Shown here: piece after piece, positions 48,101 to 60,641 of the stretch
Layout of the letters: each line of letters starts with the position of its first letter
Numbering within the stretch: the stretch's first letter is position 1
DNA from: Tyto alba
Taxonomy: Eukaryota; Chordata; Aves; Strigiformes; Tytonidae
Length of the DNA stretch: 64,000 nucleotides
Reading direction: 5' to 3'
Assembly (NCBI RefSeq): GCF_018691265.1
Contig: NW_024881316.1
Coordinates: forward strand, 23,475,819 to 23,539,818
Made by a program: the position numbers and the translations under genes
The notes under the pieces: generated by a model
Databases searched by the model: none
What the model was told of the DNA's origin: nothing
The model's input: the letters and a program-made list of their open reading frames with translations, nothing else

Positions 48101-51100
48101 ATTTGTATTTTTCAGTTCAGGTAGTAAACATTTATTTAACTATCAATTGGAACAAAATTATTTTACTGCAAGATTTTAAACAATTATGTAACAAAATTGC
48201 CTCCCTTTGACATCATTGTTGAAATGGGCATTATCTGTTAAGGACTGCATGATTGCTGTCTCTGAAGAAGACCTAATTCTTAGCGTTACATATTGAATAA
48301 ATCAGTTATTCTAGAATGTTCTTGCAATCATGTTAGCTAGAAAAGTTTAAGATATATAGGGTTATCTGGCCCATGCAGACCTTTTAATGCTGTAGATTTT
48401 GGTTCTCTAGGAAACAGATCTGCTAGAAAATTCTGCTTGATGTGACTGCCCACAAGAAAATACAAACTTGCAGTTCAGGAACTTAACTAAATTGTTGTTA
48501 GTGATAGGAAAGATATCATATAAATGTTATATTTGGATTGGATGCCTTATTACTGCTTCCTTAGGGTACTTGGGGCATGTTGCATACCCTCTGTCTCTGC
48601 AGCAAGGAGGGGCAGGTCTGGGACTGGGACTAGCAAAAGTCAGGTTGGGTTGTTTCAACTCTGGTACATGCTGTTTCGCTGTTGGCATTTCTTTCTTGCT
48701 TCAAAAAGATCTGTAATAGTACACATTCAGCTGAAGCATGACACACAGTTCTGTTTCTGTATTCTGAGAACAAAGACGCTGGAGATGGACAAGAGCTAGC
48801 AGGTCATCTGATGCATTTTGTTGCCTGTGTAGGGTTCAGAGGTAATGTAGTTTGTTCTAATGGTTGATTGAAGGTAGCGTCAAGTAAAACTGTTGTGACT
48901 TTTTTTTTTTTTTAATCTTAATTCAAAAACTTTACCCATACAAAGATGCCAGTCATCCAGCTCATTTGGGCTGACCTCAGGAAGGGATCATTTGAATCAG
49001 AACGGTTTTTATACATCTGAAAATGACGATGTTGTTGCATTTTGTGAATTTGGAGACTCCTAAATGTGTTTGGTATCAGATTTAGTCCAGGGATATTCTT
49101 CTTTAGAGATGGCTTCATAGACCAAAGACAGGAATGGCTGTGGCAGATACTCCTGGCTCTCGATTCTGAATTTCCTTATTTATGCTCTGAACTCAGAGGC
49201 CTGAATTTACAGTCTGCAGAAATCTTGCTCTTCTGGGCTCTGGCTGTGAACTAATCAGACCTCCTGCTTCAGGGCTTCTGATGTTGAGCTCAGAAAGAAA
49301 TACTGGAATGAATGATTGATTAGATGCTTTTCATTTATTTTCATTCTCCTTTGGCATGACAAAAACTGGTGGCATATAGGTGTTAGTTTTGAAGGGTGTG
49401 TAAGGAATTTCCACCTTGGATGGTTTTCTTCCATCTCTTCAGGTGCTGGTTGTGTCTAGCCTTGGAATTGGTCACTTTTTGTTCAAATAGGACAGATTTT
49501 ATTTTGCTGACTAGTGGAGGGTACATGTGGATTATCCAGTTGCACATCACCTAATCCTTTCTTTGCCACCGTGCAAGTCTTCAGCATGACAACGCTGTTG
49601 TTCCCCCTGTTCCTGGCACATTTCCTACAGCAGGTAAGCCTCCCGGCAATGAAGGATTTTAGCCAGCAGAAAGCACCTTCAATTGGGGATGGAAACATAA
49701 TGGCATTTGTGCTGCGTGAATTCAGACAAAATTAATGGACTCCTTGGGCCATGTAAAACCTGCAGTTTTACTCAGTTTCAGCATTCCTCCTTCTTTAAGG
49801 AGAAAGTTCTCACTTTCAAATTGCTTGGAGATTGGATACGAACCAGATCTTGCTGATTTGACTTGTGTGAGCAATTGAGCTAAGTTGAAAAGGTCTTAAT
49901 TTTGTTGGAATAAAGTAATGAGAATCTGAATGTTAGTCAATTCAGTGAGGTTTTGTCTGTGTAGAGGCCTGAAGGTTTGGGCAGCAGTTTCTGACGCTAA
50001 GTTTGATGGTATACATAAACTGTGGTTGCATCTCCATGTCTTTAAAAGATACCTGTTTGGATGATGGTGGGCAGAATTTGGCCATTGATTCAAATATCTT
50101 TGCTTTGTGAATTGAGGCAGAGGTCAAAGGTCTGCTTCATTGCTTTTCTGGTATTTCCCAATTCCCATTGAGTCAGCAACATCTTTTAAATAGAGCTCAC
50201 TGGAATATTCCGTAATTTATTTCTTATGGCCAAAACCAGGAGGTGGTGAAGTATTGGGGGGAGGGGGAGGTAATCGAACAAAACAAACTTGAGTCATCAT
50301 TGTGGTAAAAAGCTTGTTTTGACTCAGTTTATTTTTGGTTGAGGTGTTTCTCATTGTTTGCTGCGATCTAGTTTGCTAATCTCTAGTGATATTTTACTTG
50401 AAAACCAGATGATGCATTCTTTTTTTTTTTCTTCTACGATGTTTAAAACATGCCTGATTTGAGGAATTTATTCCACCCTTTTGCTAGAACTTCAACATGT
50501 ACTTGGAATTAAGTGCTTTGTAAAATAAAAATGGGCTTATTCACATGCTTGAAGTTAAGTGCAAGTATTTTATAAGTTCAGGCTTAAAAGAATAAAGTTT
50601 TGTAAATGTCAAATATGAATGCAGTTTATTGCTGCATGCCTGAAATGTTTCCCGTAAAACATCATTAAAGCCGTTTAATTTAACAAAGCCTTGCTTTTTT
50701 CTAGTGGGTGAAAATATTCATGTACTGAATGCTTTCAGTTAACCCAGCTTTCAAACAGGTGAAACAATGCTTACAAAGACACTTCAGTCTGCGGGTCGAA
50801 TCCTGAAGGGCATGTTAATAGCCAGATCTTACAAGTTGATCTGTGTAGGCAGACTCCGGTGCTTTTGTGGGAATACACTGCCCTCACAAATCCACCCACG
50901 CAAGCCTCTTCCCAAGATAGAGGCCCAAGTAGTAGCTCAGCCTTTAATAAGGCATACTCCTGCTGAAATCAGTCATCCTTTAGGGCATTTCAGTTTGGTT
51001 TAGCTGCATTAAAAGCAAGTTAGTGTGTTTCTGGATTTAATTTTATTATACCTGGTGAATACATCGTTTTGTTGTGGAGAGTAATGCATCAATTTTTTGT

Positions 51101-54100
51101 ACGTTTTAAATAAACTCAGAGTAGCTGCAGATAAATCTGTGAAGGGACAAAGATGCTAGTCAAATATATTGAGGGTTAAATTCTGCACATTGCAGTTACA
51201 CAATTAGTGTAACTATTTCTGTAAGGCAAGGAAGATTAAGACTCTGATGGGCTTTTCAGTAGCATAGGCCAAAATCTGCTCTTGATTATAGCCACATGGC
51301 CCTTTTGAACTTGGTTTGCTTTTTAATATATTTTCATTGTTCAGTTTTGTAGTTCATATGTGAAATTATAGTATTTAATAATGTGTTCTACAATGCATAT
51401 AAATACAGATCAGCAATTAAGTGGGGTTCATAGCCTAATTGTGTTGGAAAACTAAATTAGTTTGGCCTGAGATTCAGGTATCCAGCTATCTGACAGCTAT
51501 GACACTTTGCACCACTTGAATCTAAAATTAGTAGAGCTCTTCTATACTGGGATTAGAGAGAAGGGTATATGTTTTAGTTCAGAAAATGGGTAAAAGTCTG
51601 ACTCTGTATACATCTTTGGGAGGGATGTTTCAGGCAATTTACAAATGAGACTACAGGTAAACAGAGAAGTCCTGGAACGTTTTTTGCTGGATACTGAAAT
51701 GGGTATCCTGCCATCCTACTGGGAGACTTTTCTTCTGCCTGATCAGGTTACAGTCTGAGTGTTTCTCATGTGACAAGGCCTTTTAGGCAACGCAGAAACA
51801 GCATTAGAAAACGTGTGTGGTCATTTGGACAGACATTTTACAGTAATAATAATAAAGCATCCTGAGCAGTTCTAGCAAAAGAGCTTTTTCGAGAGAGGAA
51901 TGGCACTTGCGACGCTGTGGTTTTTACTCAAACAAAACTTCTGTTAATTTTGGTAGGAGTCAGGAACTTAGCTATTGGCTTTTATAAATATTTAATGCTT
52001 TAAATTACTTTGCCTTTAGATAAATTTTTAATCTAGAGATAAAGGGTTTACATTACGTCCTAGAAATTAGGAAGTGACTTGAGTATTTGTCTGGAGAAGC
52101 CACTGTTGTGTAGTGGTACATAACTTCTGGGAATAAGGTATTGCTGCTAAGATAGTTCTGGTTCCAGAGTAGGATATTTTCAAAAGCACACATAGCAATT
52201 TGATTGCTAGCCCAAATGACTTTTAGTAGAAATTAGGTGCTTCGTTGCTGTTTGTGCCTTGGAAGTTCTTTCCCGGTGATTATACATTGTTCAGATCATA
52301 ACCCGATGCTGGAAACTGTATTATAATATAATGTATTACAGATTAGTTCTGCATTTAAAATTCAGTTTTTGAAAGGTTTTAGATATGGAATCTTCTCTGG
52401 AGGAAAATTCATCATAATTTGGGGAAAGAAAATTGATTTCAGAATTGAGAAGGACATACACTTCAAACATACTGAAATTTTCTTTGTATTGTAGAGCAGA
52501 CGTTTTTGTCAGGCTTTGACTTCTACCCTCTTCATTTAATTTCTAACAAAACAGTTGCTGAGAAACATTTATTGTGGTTTTGGGTAAGTTTTTGGTTTTC
52601 TTCTTTGCAGATAATTTTTGTTGACATCCAGTTTACACTAGAGTTAGAGTGGCGTTTGGCTCGGTATCTCTTTAAAGGAGAGAAGAACAGACCCAGATGA
52701 GCTACAGGAAGAAAACCAAAGTTGATTAGGTCCCTTGATGAAATTACCTTATAATTTTACCATGCTCAACAGGATACTTTTGCACAGCTCTGTTTCAATT
52801 TTTTAAAATGGAGCCCTTGTTAATGAAGACCATACACTCCTTGTGAGACCAGATCTAGCCTACCTCTGAGAGTATCAACCAAAAGTCTCATTTTCTGCTT
52901 GTTTCTGTTCAGATTAGTTCATGTAAGCATAATATGTTTCTACTTAAATTGTACATTTATTTTTGCTTTTTCATGGATATACATTTCCTTCAGATCTTGT
53001 ATTACACTGAATAAGTCCAGCCATCCAGCATGCCATTTAAAGTGGGTTTATGGTAGGATTGAGTAGCTATCTGTAGTTTGCAGCATCAAACATTTATAAT
53101 AGAAGTTATAATCTAATTTATAAAGATTACATTTGTGTCCTAGAAACAATACATATTTATGCCTTGATATTTTTACTGTAATACCAAAAAAATTTTTGGC
53201 TTTAGAAACCACATAATACTCAAGAGAATTTAAAGAATTAGGTTTACACTTTGAGAGCATGTGTGTGTCTGCAATAATCTGTGATTTATTACCAAATGTA
53301 AGGATTTGATTAAATAACATTAAAAAGTGGGGGATCATCTTTATTCTAATCATGAAATGTATTTTGAATTTAGTGTCTAGATTCAGTGGCCACCATTGTG
53401 AATGGTCTGTTGCAGATTAGATGTATCACTAAAATGTTGATGGATCTTTGTACAGTTTGTGCTGGATGCTGGATTTTTTTCTTTATGTTTCCACACTCAG
53501 TACACTTTGAGTCTCCTCATCTCTGATCTTTTGTCATTTGCCTTCTTCAGGGTGTATTTCTTCACTGGAGGTTGCATGCCCTCTTCTGTTTTCCTAGTAA
53601 GAAATACCTCGAGGGAAGCATTTAAAAAAACAACAAAAAATTTTTTGTTCCTAGCATCTGGAAGATCCAACGTGATTCCTGTTACTCTACCATTGGTTCT
53701 CTTTTCTTCCTTCTTCCATCGCTGTCAAGTTAAATTTTAGCTGTAGGTCGGATTCTTTGGGCCTGCACCTACAAAGTGCAGCTAGAAGATTGGCTTGCTT
53801 TGAGGAGGTTCTCAAGGGACACACTTGCACACCCCTTGTACCAACTTTGCAGAGGAGTGAATCGTACTTCCTCCTCAGACTGGTCCCTTCACAGCTGTGG
53901 TGGAACAAGAGGAGACCTCAATTCCAGTCTCCGCCTGCCTGCCACTGGAGAGGAGATCACCCACGGAGTACTAACTGTAGTCCTAGAAAGCAGCATGGGC
54001 TTCACTCCCTGAGCTGTAGTTGAAGAGGTAGAGAAACCTCTGAGTTTTCCTTATCATAATCGACTGTAAAAAAAATCTACGTGTGTGGAATGAGATTTTT

Positions 54101-54784
54101 CAGGCTGTGTGCCTGCGTACTGGTTCTTGCTGTGAACTTGAGTTCCTAGGGTTGAGATAAAGCCCGACTGGGACTTTAGTCTTGGGTCATGTACTGATGT
54201 GCCGGTGTCCTACTGTGTGAGTGTTTCAAGTGTAGTAGAGTTTAATCCTTCTCAGTGAAAGTGCTGAGAGATTGAAGAACAGCCAGGGGACAGACACTAA
54301 CATGGTCACTTCTTTTGAAATGATTGTATTTCTTTTGCTCTGGTTTCAGTACTCTAGCTTGCACCTGGGCGTGTGAGCATTGCTGTTTAGGATGGGAGTG
54401 TAGGTCTGGTTTTGTGCTTGGACCTCGCACTGTCAATGAGGGCAAACGCACTCTCCCTGCTGTGTGTGGCCAAGTTAATTATGCAATGCACTGAGAAGTC
54501 TTCTATCTCTTAACTGCATTCTAAACTCCAAAGACTTGTTTTCCATGTATTGGCTTAATGACTCAGCTAATAAATAATTTTAAGTTGATTTATTTGCTTT
54601 GTTTTCTTCTGAGTAAATAAACGGGACATCACAGTATTTATCTCAATGACTAGCAGTTAGTGTTGACAAATGGCTTAGATGCTATGTAGGACAGCGGAAG
54701 TTGCTTGTAATTTGATTTTGTCAGGCTAGCAAATAAGCGAAAGAAGGGAGTTCAATTAACATTTTTGGTATTTTCAGTTTGTTG

Positions 54785-54816
54785 TTTTTTTTTTTTTTTT
54801 TTGTTTTTTTTTTTTT
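54785..54816. repeat. T18-G-T13 tract
   Basis: Two T runs separated by a single G in the downstream intron, ending near TTTTTGTATTTCAG. This resembles a polypyrimidine tract plus AG, but no coding or conserved exon follows. Confidence 0.8.
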
Positions 54817-56387
54817 GTATTTCAGTTAAAATGCTTTTAGTTCTGTATTTCATGATTAAAAGTTTCAGCTTCTACCATCTCTTTACACTTCTAAGTTTTC
54901 TCTGTCTGTAGAACTGAAGCATTTAATGACTGTACAGGCACTTCACAGCTACTACTACTGATGTACTTTGAGATGAGACAGTGTGTTTGTATGTAGTATC
55001 TTTGTGTTACTGTTTTATGTTATTTGTCTTTGATGTGTATTTAAGAATTCCCTTTGACTTTTTTTTTTAGGTAGTTCTAGAGTACCAAGTATAAGGTTTA
55101 TTGATCTTTCTACAGTTAGCAGGCAGTTTTCTGCTGATAATCTTGGTAGTTCACAGATGTTTAGCTTCTGTTTTTTCACTCCCAATACGGTTTTATTTTT
55201 TGTTTAAATTATATTTCATATCCTGTCACTGTCTAATAATCTTTCCAGTTTCAATAGGTTGGTTTTGAGTCTTAATCTTGGAGTTTTCCCAATCTGAAAA
55301 CATCTGTATCATCAGCAAAGATCCCATTTTTTTTGTTTACTGCCTTCTCCAAATCTTTAATAAATGCAGAATGCATTGATGATTTCTGGAAAACCACACC
55401 ATTTTTCTTGCATGGGAAGGCAGCCAAGATTCAAGACTTTATTATTCTGTAAATCATTTTTCAAGCTACAAAAGGATTACACACTATATCCTAGTTGGTT
55501 TTAGTCAGCTTTTAGAAATACACGTCAATTTTCCCTCTATCTATATATATATATACATGCCTTTTTCATTTTTAACTCAGAGGAGCCCAAACAGTTATGG
55601 AGGAATTTGATTTATCATTGCAGAAATGATGGGAATTTGGCATTATAATCTCAGTATCTTTCCCAGTATTTTAGGGTTTTTTTTTTGTTTGTTTTAATTT
55701 GTGCTTTTCAATTACTCCTAGTGGAACTAATCAGAGCTACATCAGTAATTTCTCCAACTTTGTTTATTTCTGGCAGATAATCTGGAAAATAGTGATGTAT
55801 TTTAGTGTAAGTTTTTGTAAGTGTCTTTTTTTTCTGATATCTTAAATTCTTTCTGAATTTGTAGTGAAGTGATGGTAGTTGGCTATGTAAGGTGCTTGTA
55901 GGTGGATGTGTTTAGGTATCCTGTGTGGTTACATCATTTCTTCTTTGTGACTCCTTCCTGTGATGGAACATGGTAATTTTTCTGGAGAGGAGGCTGTGGG
56001 GAAAGGAACAATAAATTGTCATCTTAAAGACTAGGTCCTTGCTCAGTAAAGAGTTTATTCAGATACTTAGCCACTGCAGTGGCTTGCCTAGTCTGACTGC
56101 CTCCCTGAATCTGATCATCCATGAACATGTGTGTTACTGTCCGATTTGTAACAAAATTCTATTTTCTTTTTCATAGGTACTATGTCTCTTGTTTTGTTTG
56201 TTACCCTAATTTTCTAACAATTGCTTGGGTAGGGCTTCTGTCTTGCTGAGGAAACATTTCTGGCACAACAAACTTCTATAGCACGTGTCTGTTTACTTAT
56301 TGGCATTGGGCATTTAGATTACTGGCTGGATGGTACTAAAGTAAATTATACTCCATAACGTTTGTGTGAAAAAGGATCAGCATTGCA

Positions 56388-56390
<3 letters not shown>

Positions 56391-56419
<29 letters not shown>
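56391..56419. repeat. poly(T)29 tract
   Basis: Uninterrupted 29 T; no flanking retroelement body recognised. Confidence 0.85.
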
Positions 56420-56423
<4 letters not shown>

Positions 56424-57359
56424 GAGCATTATCTAACAATGTCTATGGTACTTGTATATGATGGGAAAGTTTTAGCAAAATAGGAGGATGTGTATGTGTG
56501 TAGTAAAGTAAAAATTTCCCTTACTACCTAATGTTTTATCATTTTCTCCTGTTAAGATATGTGTTGGAGTAATATTTCTTTAGTTTTAGTTTCTTCTGCT
56601 TCTGTGTGACTTACCTGTTATGCTTGTCTCTGTTTTATACTTACAAATCTCAGTTATTTTTAATGTAAGTAATTTAAGGACACTACTATTTGCCTTGAAA
56701 ACCAGCGTCACTTCTGGCGTTTGAAATCTTAACTGCAATAAGGTTTTCAGCTGACTGGTGGCCTCATATTGCTCTTCTAAAATTTTTCTAAAACTTGAAT
56801 GAGATGACATCAAGAGTGCCTTCCTCATTGTTAAAAACAAGTCATACCCTGACTTGTCCAAAATACTGACAGTATGTTCTGTAATCATGAAGATAAGTAT
56901 CTGTTGAATTATATCATAAGGCAATTAATAAAAATAAAGACTGAATGAAGATTTCAAGATTTAACCTTTTAAAATTAGCTGTATAATTTTTTTTTTCTTT
57001 TTGATTTGGAAGGCACTAGTGTCATTTTTATGAAGTTCAGTAACTATGTATTTATATTTCCCTTTTCTCCTCCTTCGTCTTCCCCATGCTGAACAATTCC
57101 CATATGTATACTGTTGGCTGCTGTATGAAGAGTGGTGTTCTTCATGATCTAACTGCTTCTTCCTGTGAAGTTTGTAAATAGGAATTTTTGTGTGTCAGTT
57201 ACTGCTGATATCATTAACATGACAACAGTTTTATCTGCAAGTCATTATCTGCAAGTGAGTTTTATCTCACCCATTGAGCCATTTTCACTTTTGACATCAG
57301 GGCAAATATATTTTTATGTTTTAATTGGTATCACGGTTGCCGTTACAGTTGGTTTTTTT

Positions 57360-57740
57360 CTGGAGCCTGAGGGCAGTAGTGGGCCTCACTGTCCCAGCCT
57401 GCTCCCCCCACCTGCCCACGTCCCCGGACCCCACATCAGCCCCTGGGGCCGCCAGCCCCTGCCCCAGGGATGCCGCAGTGGGGCCGGTCTCCAGCTCCCC
57501 ACAGCCCTGCCCGACCCGGCCACGGGCCCCACTCAGCCGGGCCCACCCGTGGGGCCACGTCCCGGCCCAGGAGGTGCCCGGGGCTGGGGCTGCCCCGGAG
57601 CCCCCCGGCTGCCCGGCTCCTGGCCGGGCGGGGGGACGGGCCCCGGCTGCCAGGCCCTGCCCTGACGGACCCTCCGTGGGGAGCCCCCGCTGCTACCGGC
57701 GCCCCGACCCCAGCGAGCCACTGATCTCTGCTGCGCCATG
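57360..57740. other. isolated 0.38 kb GC-rich block of unknown origin
   Basis: GC content jumps to a very high level between TTTTTTTCTGGAGCCTGAGG and GCGAGCCACTGATCTCTGCT, with many CpG, inside AT-rich intron. Several frames stay open on both strands, the expected result of GC richness; their products are Pro/Gly/Arg/Ala-rich with no domain. No coding similarity, clear terminal repeat or target-site duplication was found. It could be an inserted GC-rich element, an orphan CpG island with promoter activity, or part of an avian retroelement 5' region. Confidence 0.5.
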
Positions 57741-59477
57741 ACAGCTCCATACTGACCTATCTTCTGCTTCACCTAGTTTCTCTTCTTTAAATTGCCTTTC
57801 CTTCTCTCTTTGTAATTTTGCCTTCTCTCCTGGCCTTGTGATACGTGCATGACAACTTTTCATATTAGAGTGTGGTTTATACCTGCTTGGCTTTCTGTAC
57901 CTTCCTGGACAGTTGTGTTCTATCACATCCTGTTTGGTGTCGGCCTTTCTAGAAATGGCTCTAGACGTGGTTGAGAAGTGCTCTGTGAAAACAGTGCATT
58001 TTAACGATCCGTACAGACAGCACTGTTGGCGCGGTTTCCGTGAATGTAAAACTAATTTGTTTATACAGCTTTGGTAAAGCTTGTTTCAAATATTCTGGCA
58101 GGTACTTGCATACCGCTTTCTGAATTATGGATGTCTGTTTGCTCGAGAAAGAAATAGGCCTCTCTTTTCTCTTTGTGCTTTTGAGTTTTTAATCAGGAAG
58201 AAGTATGGAGAAGTTCAGTTTTAGGCCTGATCAGTGATTTCAGTACAGATGGGCCCAGTAATCAGCAATTCTCATGTCTGCTCAAGGGAGCATAGCTGCA
58301 ATAAGTAGCTCTGTTACTCTTTGGTGCTGTAGGGATATTTATGAAATGCATGAAGAAACTCTTGAATTATTCTTAAAATGTGATGGACTAAATACTTTTT
58401 AGTGATGAATTTGTTTTGTTTAGTTCCCCCCCCATTTCTAAGTGGACTAAAATGTAACACTGGTAAAATAGTTTGTTCAGGAGGTATAGATTTCAGAAAA
58501 ATGTTTAGAGAATATGGAGTGTTGAAAGTCTTATGTGGAGGGTGAAGTTAAAGGCACTACATTTATATGAGGACTTGACAGGAAAATCAAATGTGTTCTT
58601 GAAGATAATTGATTTTATTATTATTAGCAGGGCTTAAGGGGAGGAGCTGTAGAGCAAGTTCATTGCACAACTTAAAAGGTACTGAGAAGTAACTTTAACA
58701 GACACTAAGGAGCTGGGAAGAGAACTCTTTTAGGAGCTGAGAGCTTCATGCTTCATGCATATGTATCGCTAGTTGGCAAAATAATCTGTTAATGTTTAGA
58801 AAATGCCATGATCCTTGGAAGAAATGCTCTGCAGCGTGTTGTTATGCTGATTTGATACCCAGCCCTCAGACCACCCAGTGTACAGAAAACTCCTTTGTCT
58901 GGTGCAACCAAGAAATGAAGGCTGAGAGGTACTAAAGCCTTAATGCAAACTCAGTGATGTTTAGCAGTAACAAGACCATATAGAAGACAAAGGGCAAAAT
59001 CCAGTCCTAAATCCTGCCTAAATTGGCATGTTCCACACAGCAGTCTGGGTTATCTGCTTTCCACCGCTGCCAACTTCTTTAGGCATCTGAATTTGTGAGG
59101 AGCATGTGTGTTTGGCTTAAAAGGCCCTTGGGTATCCATGTCAGGGGTTGTGCTCTCATCTTCTGCCGACAGTTCACTGTATGCTGAGGGTCAGATAGCA
59201 AGCGGCTCGAGTGTTTTCTTTGGTTTACTAACCAGGGAAACCTAATCCAAAACTGAATGCTGCTTCTTTGTGCATTTGCATCAGAATAACAGTGGTTTGA
59301 GAATTTGCCCGAGAATTAGACTTAATTTTAGACCTCTCTGAGCATGAAGAGTTTTTATTATCTGCAACTCAGAATGTCACAAGTTTTTGGGTGTTTGGGT
59401 AGGTATATAACGTTTTTCTCTCAAAACTGAGTTACTGTGTGAACATGTAGGCGTAAGAAGGCTGAAAGGAAAGTAAA

Positions 59478-59969
59478 TTATAGTTTGGCGTGCAGGCGAG
59501 GAAAGTGTAGGTCTTCATCAAAAGCACTGATACTGTCCTCCACTGAGAACAGAGGATCCACACAGTGATCTGTGGTAGGAAACTCTATAAAAATTCCACC
59601 AGAATCAGGCTGTGTCAGGCAGCTGAAGTAGTTTTTATCAAAATAACAGTGAGGCTTTGGAAGATACCCATGGTTTCCCTTCTCCATAATACCTTCTAAG
59701 CTCTTGTCCGAGTGAGAGGATGGAAACTCTGAAGTACTTTCTGGGGAGCAGCGAGCACTGGCTAGTCTGTGAGAGACTGTGAACCCAGTGTGATAACCAG
59801 GCCAGCAGAGACCCTGTCTGCGGGGCCCAGCCCCACAGCCGATCAATGGGGCAGCCCTGGGGACAGTCGGCAATTCCGAGTTGTTTGGGATGTGCCCAGG
59901 GGCCTTAGGAGAACAGTCAAGGCTGATCAGTCTCCTATAGTGCCATCTCCAGCTTCCCTTCAGCGTGGG
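59478..59969 (-). CDS. unidentified minus-strand open frame, possible 3' terminal exon or retrocopy
   Basis: Open for 163 codons from just after an in-frame TAG (59972-59970) to TAA (59480-59478), antisense within the DST intron. The C-terminal half reads like real protein rather than low-complexity sequence: it contains KGNHGYLPKPHCYFDK, FSCLTQPDSGGIFIEF and SAFDEDLHFPRLHAKL at the end. The only in-frame ATG lies about 68 codons before the stop, so it is more plausible as a terminal exon or fragment of a larger gene than as a complete gene. AATAAA on the minus strand, near 59351-59356, lies about 120 bases past the stop. A possible acceptor ttattag abuts the frame's upstream edge, and a better one, gactgtccccag, lies further in. 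I do not recognise the family and assign no function. Chance openness of moderately GC-rich DNA remains possible. Confidence 0.35.
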   Translation of the reverse strand, partial: PTLKGSWRWHYRRLISLDCSPKAPGHIPNNSELPTVPRAAPLIGCGAGPRRQGLCWPGYHTGFTVSHRLASARCSPESTSEFPSSHSDKSLEGIMEKGNHGYLPKPHCYFDKNYFSCLTQPDSGGIFIEFPTTDHCVDPLFSVEDSISAFDEDLHFPRLHAKL

Positions 59970-60574
59970 CTAATAAACACCTTGCTGCTGAATTTAGTTG
60001 CACACATGAAATCACTCATTCCCTTCCTGCCCTACACATTTTTTTTTTTTTTTATTATATATATACTAATTTAATTTTATTGCTTTCTTCTCGTAGAGTG
60101 GTTATTTTCAATGTTGTTACATGTTCCTTAAATGAGTGGACAGACTGCTTTGCAGTGTCCTTTCAGGAGGGAAGTGTTTATGGTTGCTCAAGCTGTTCAG
60201 GTGGATAGAAGATGTGTTCATTCTCTATCTCTGTGGCTGCTGATGTTTCCTTGACTGTCATGGCCTGATGTCCCACTGTAATAGGGGAAGTACTCCAACC
60301 AGATCTGGAGTACCTGCAGCAACTGCTGTAGCAGCTGATCTTGTAAATTGACTGGTTAAATACCCTGGATAAGAACTGCTACATATAGGCCCAGGATGTT
60401 TTAGTTTAAAGGAGGGGACTATCAGCTAGATGAGATTCTTTGTAGCATACTAGAGATACATAGTTGTTAAAGTATGGAAGTGATTCTTGCAAGGTCTTGC
60501 AGAGTCTCATGGAGACTTTGTTACTGACAGTCTCTGACTATTTGTTGTGTTTGAAGCAAATTGTTGTTTGGTGG

Positions 60575-60641
60575 TTTTTTTTTTTTTTTGGTGCTTTTTT
60601 TTTTTTTTGTGGCTGTTGTTTTTTTTTTTTTTTTTTTTTTT
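60575..60641. repeat. cluster of T15, T14 and T23 tracts
   Basis: Three T runs at 60575-60589, 60595-60608 and 60619-60641, separated by short G/T words. They give a spurious poly-Phe open frame. Confidence 0.85.
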
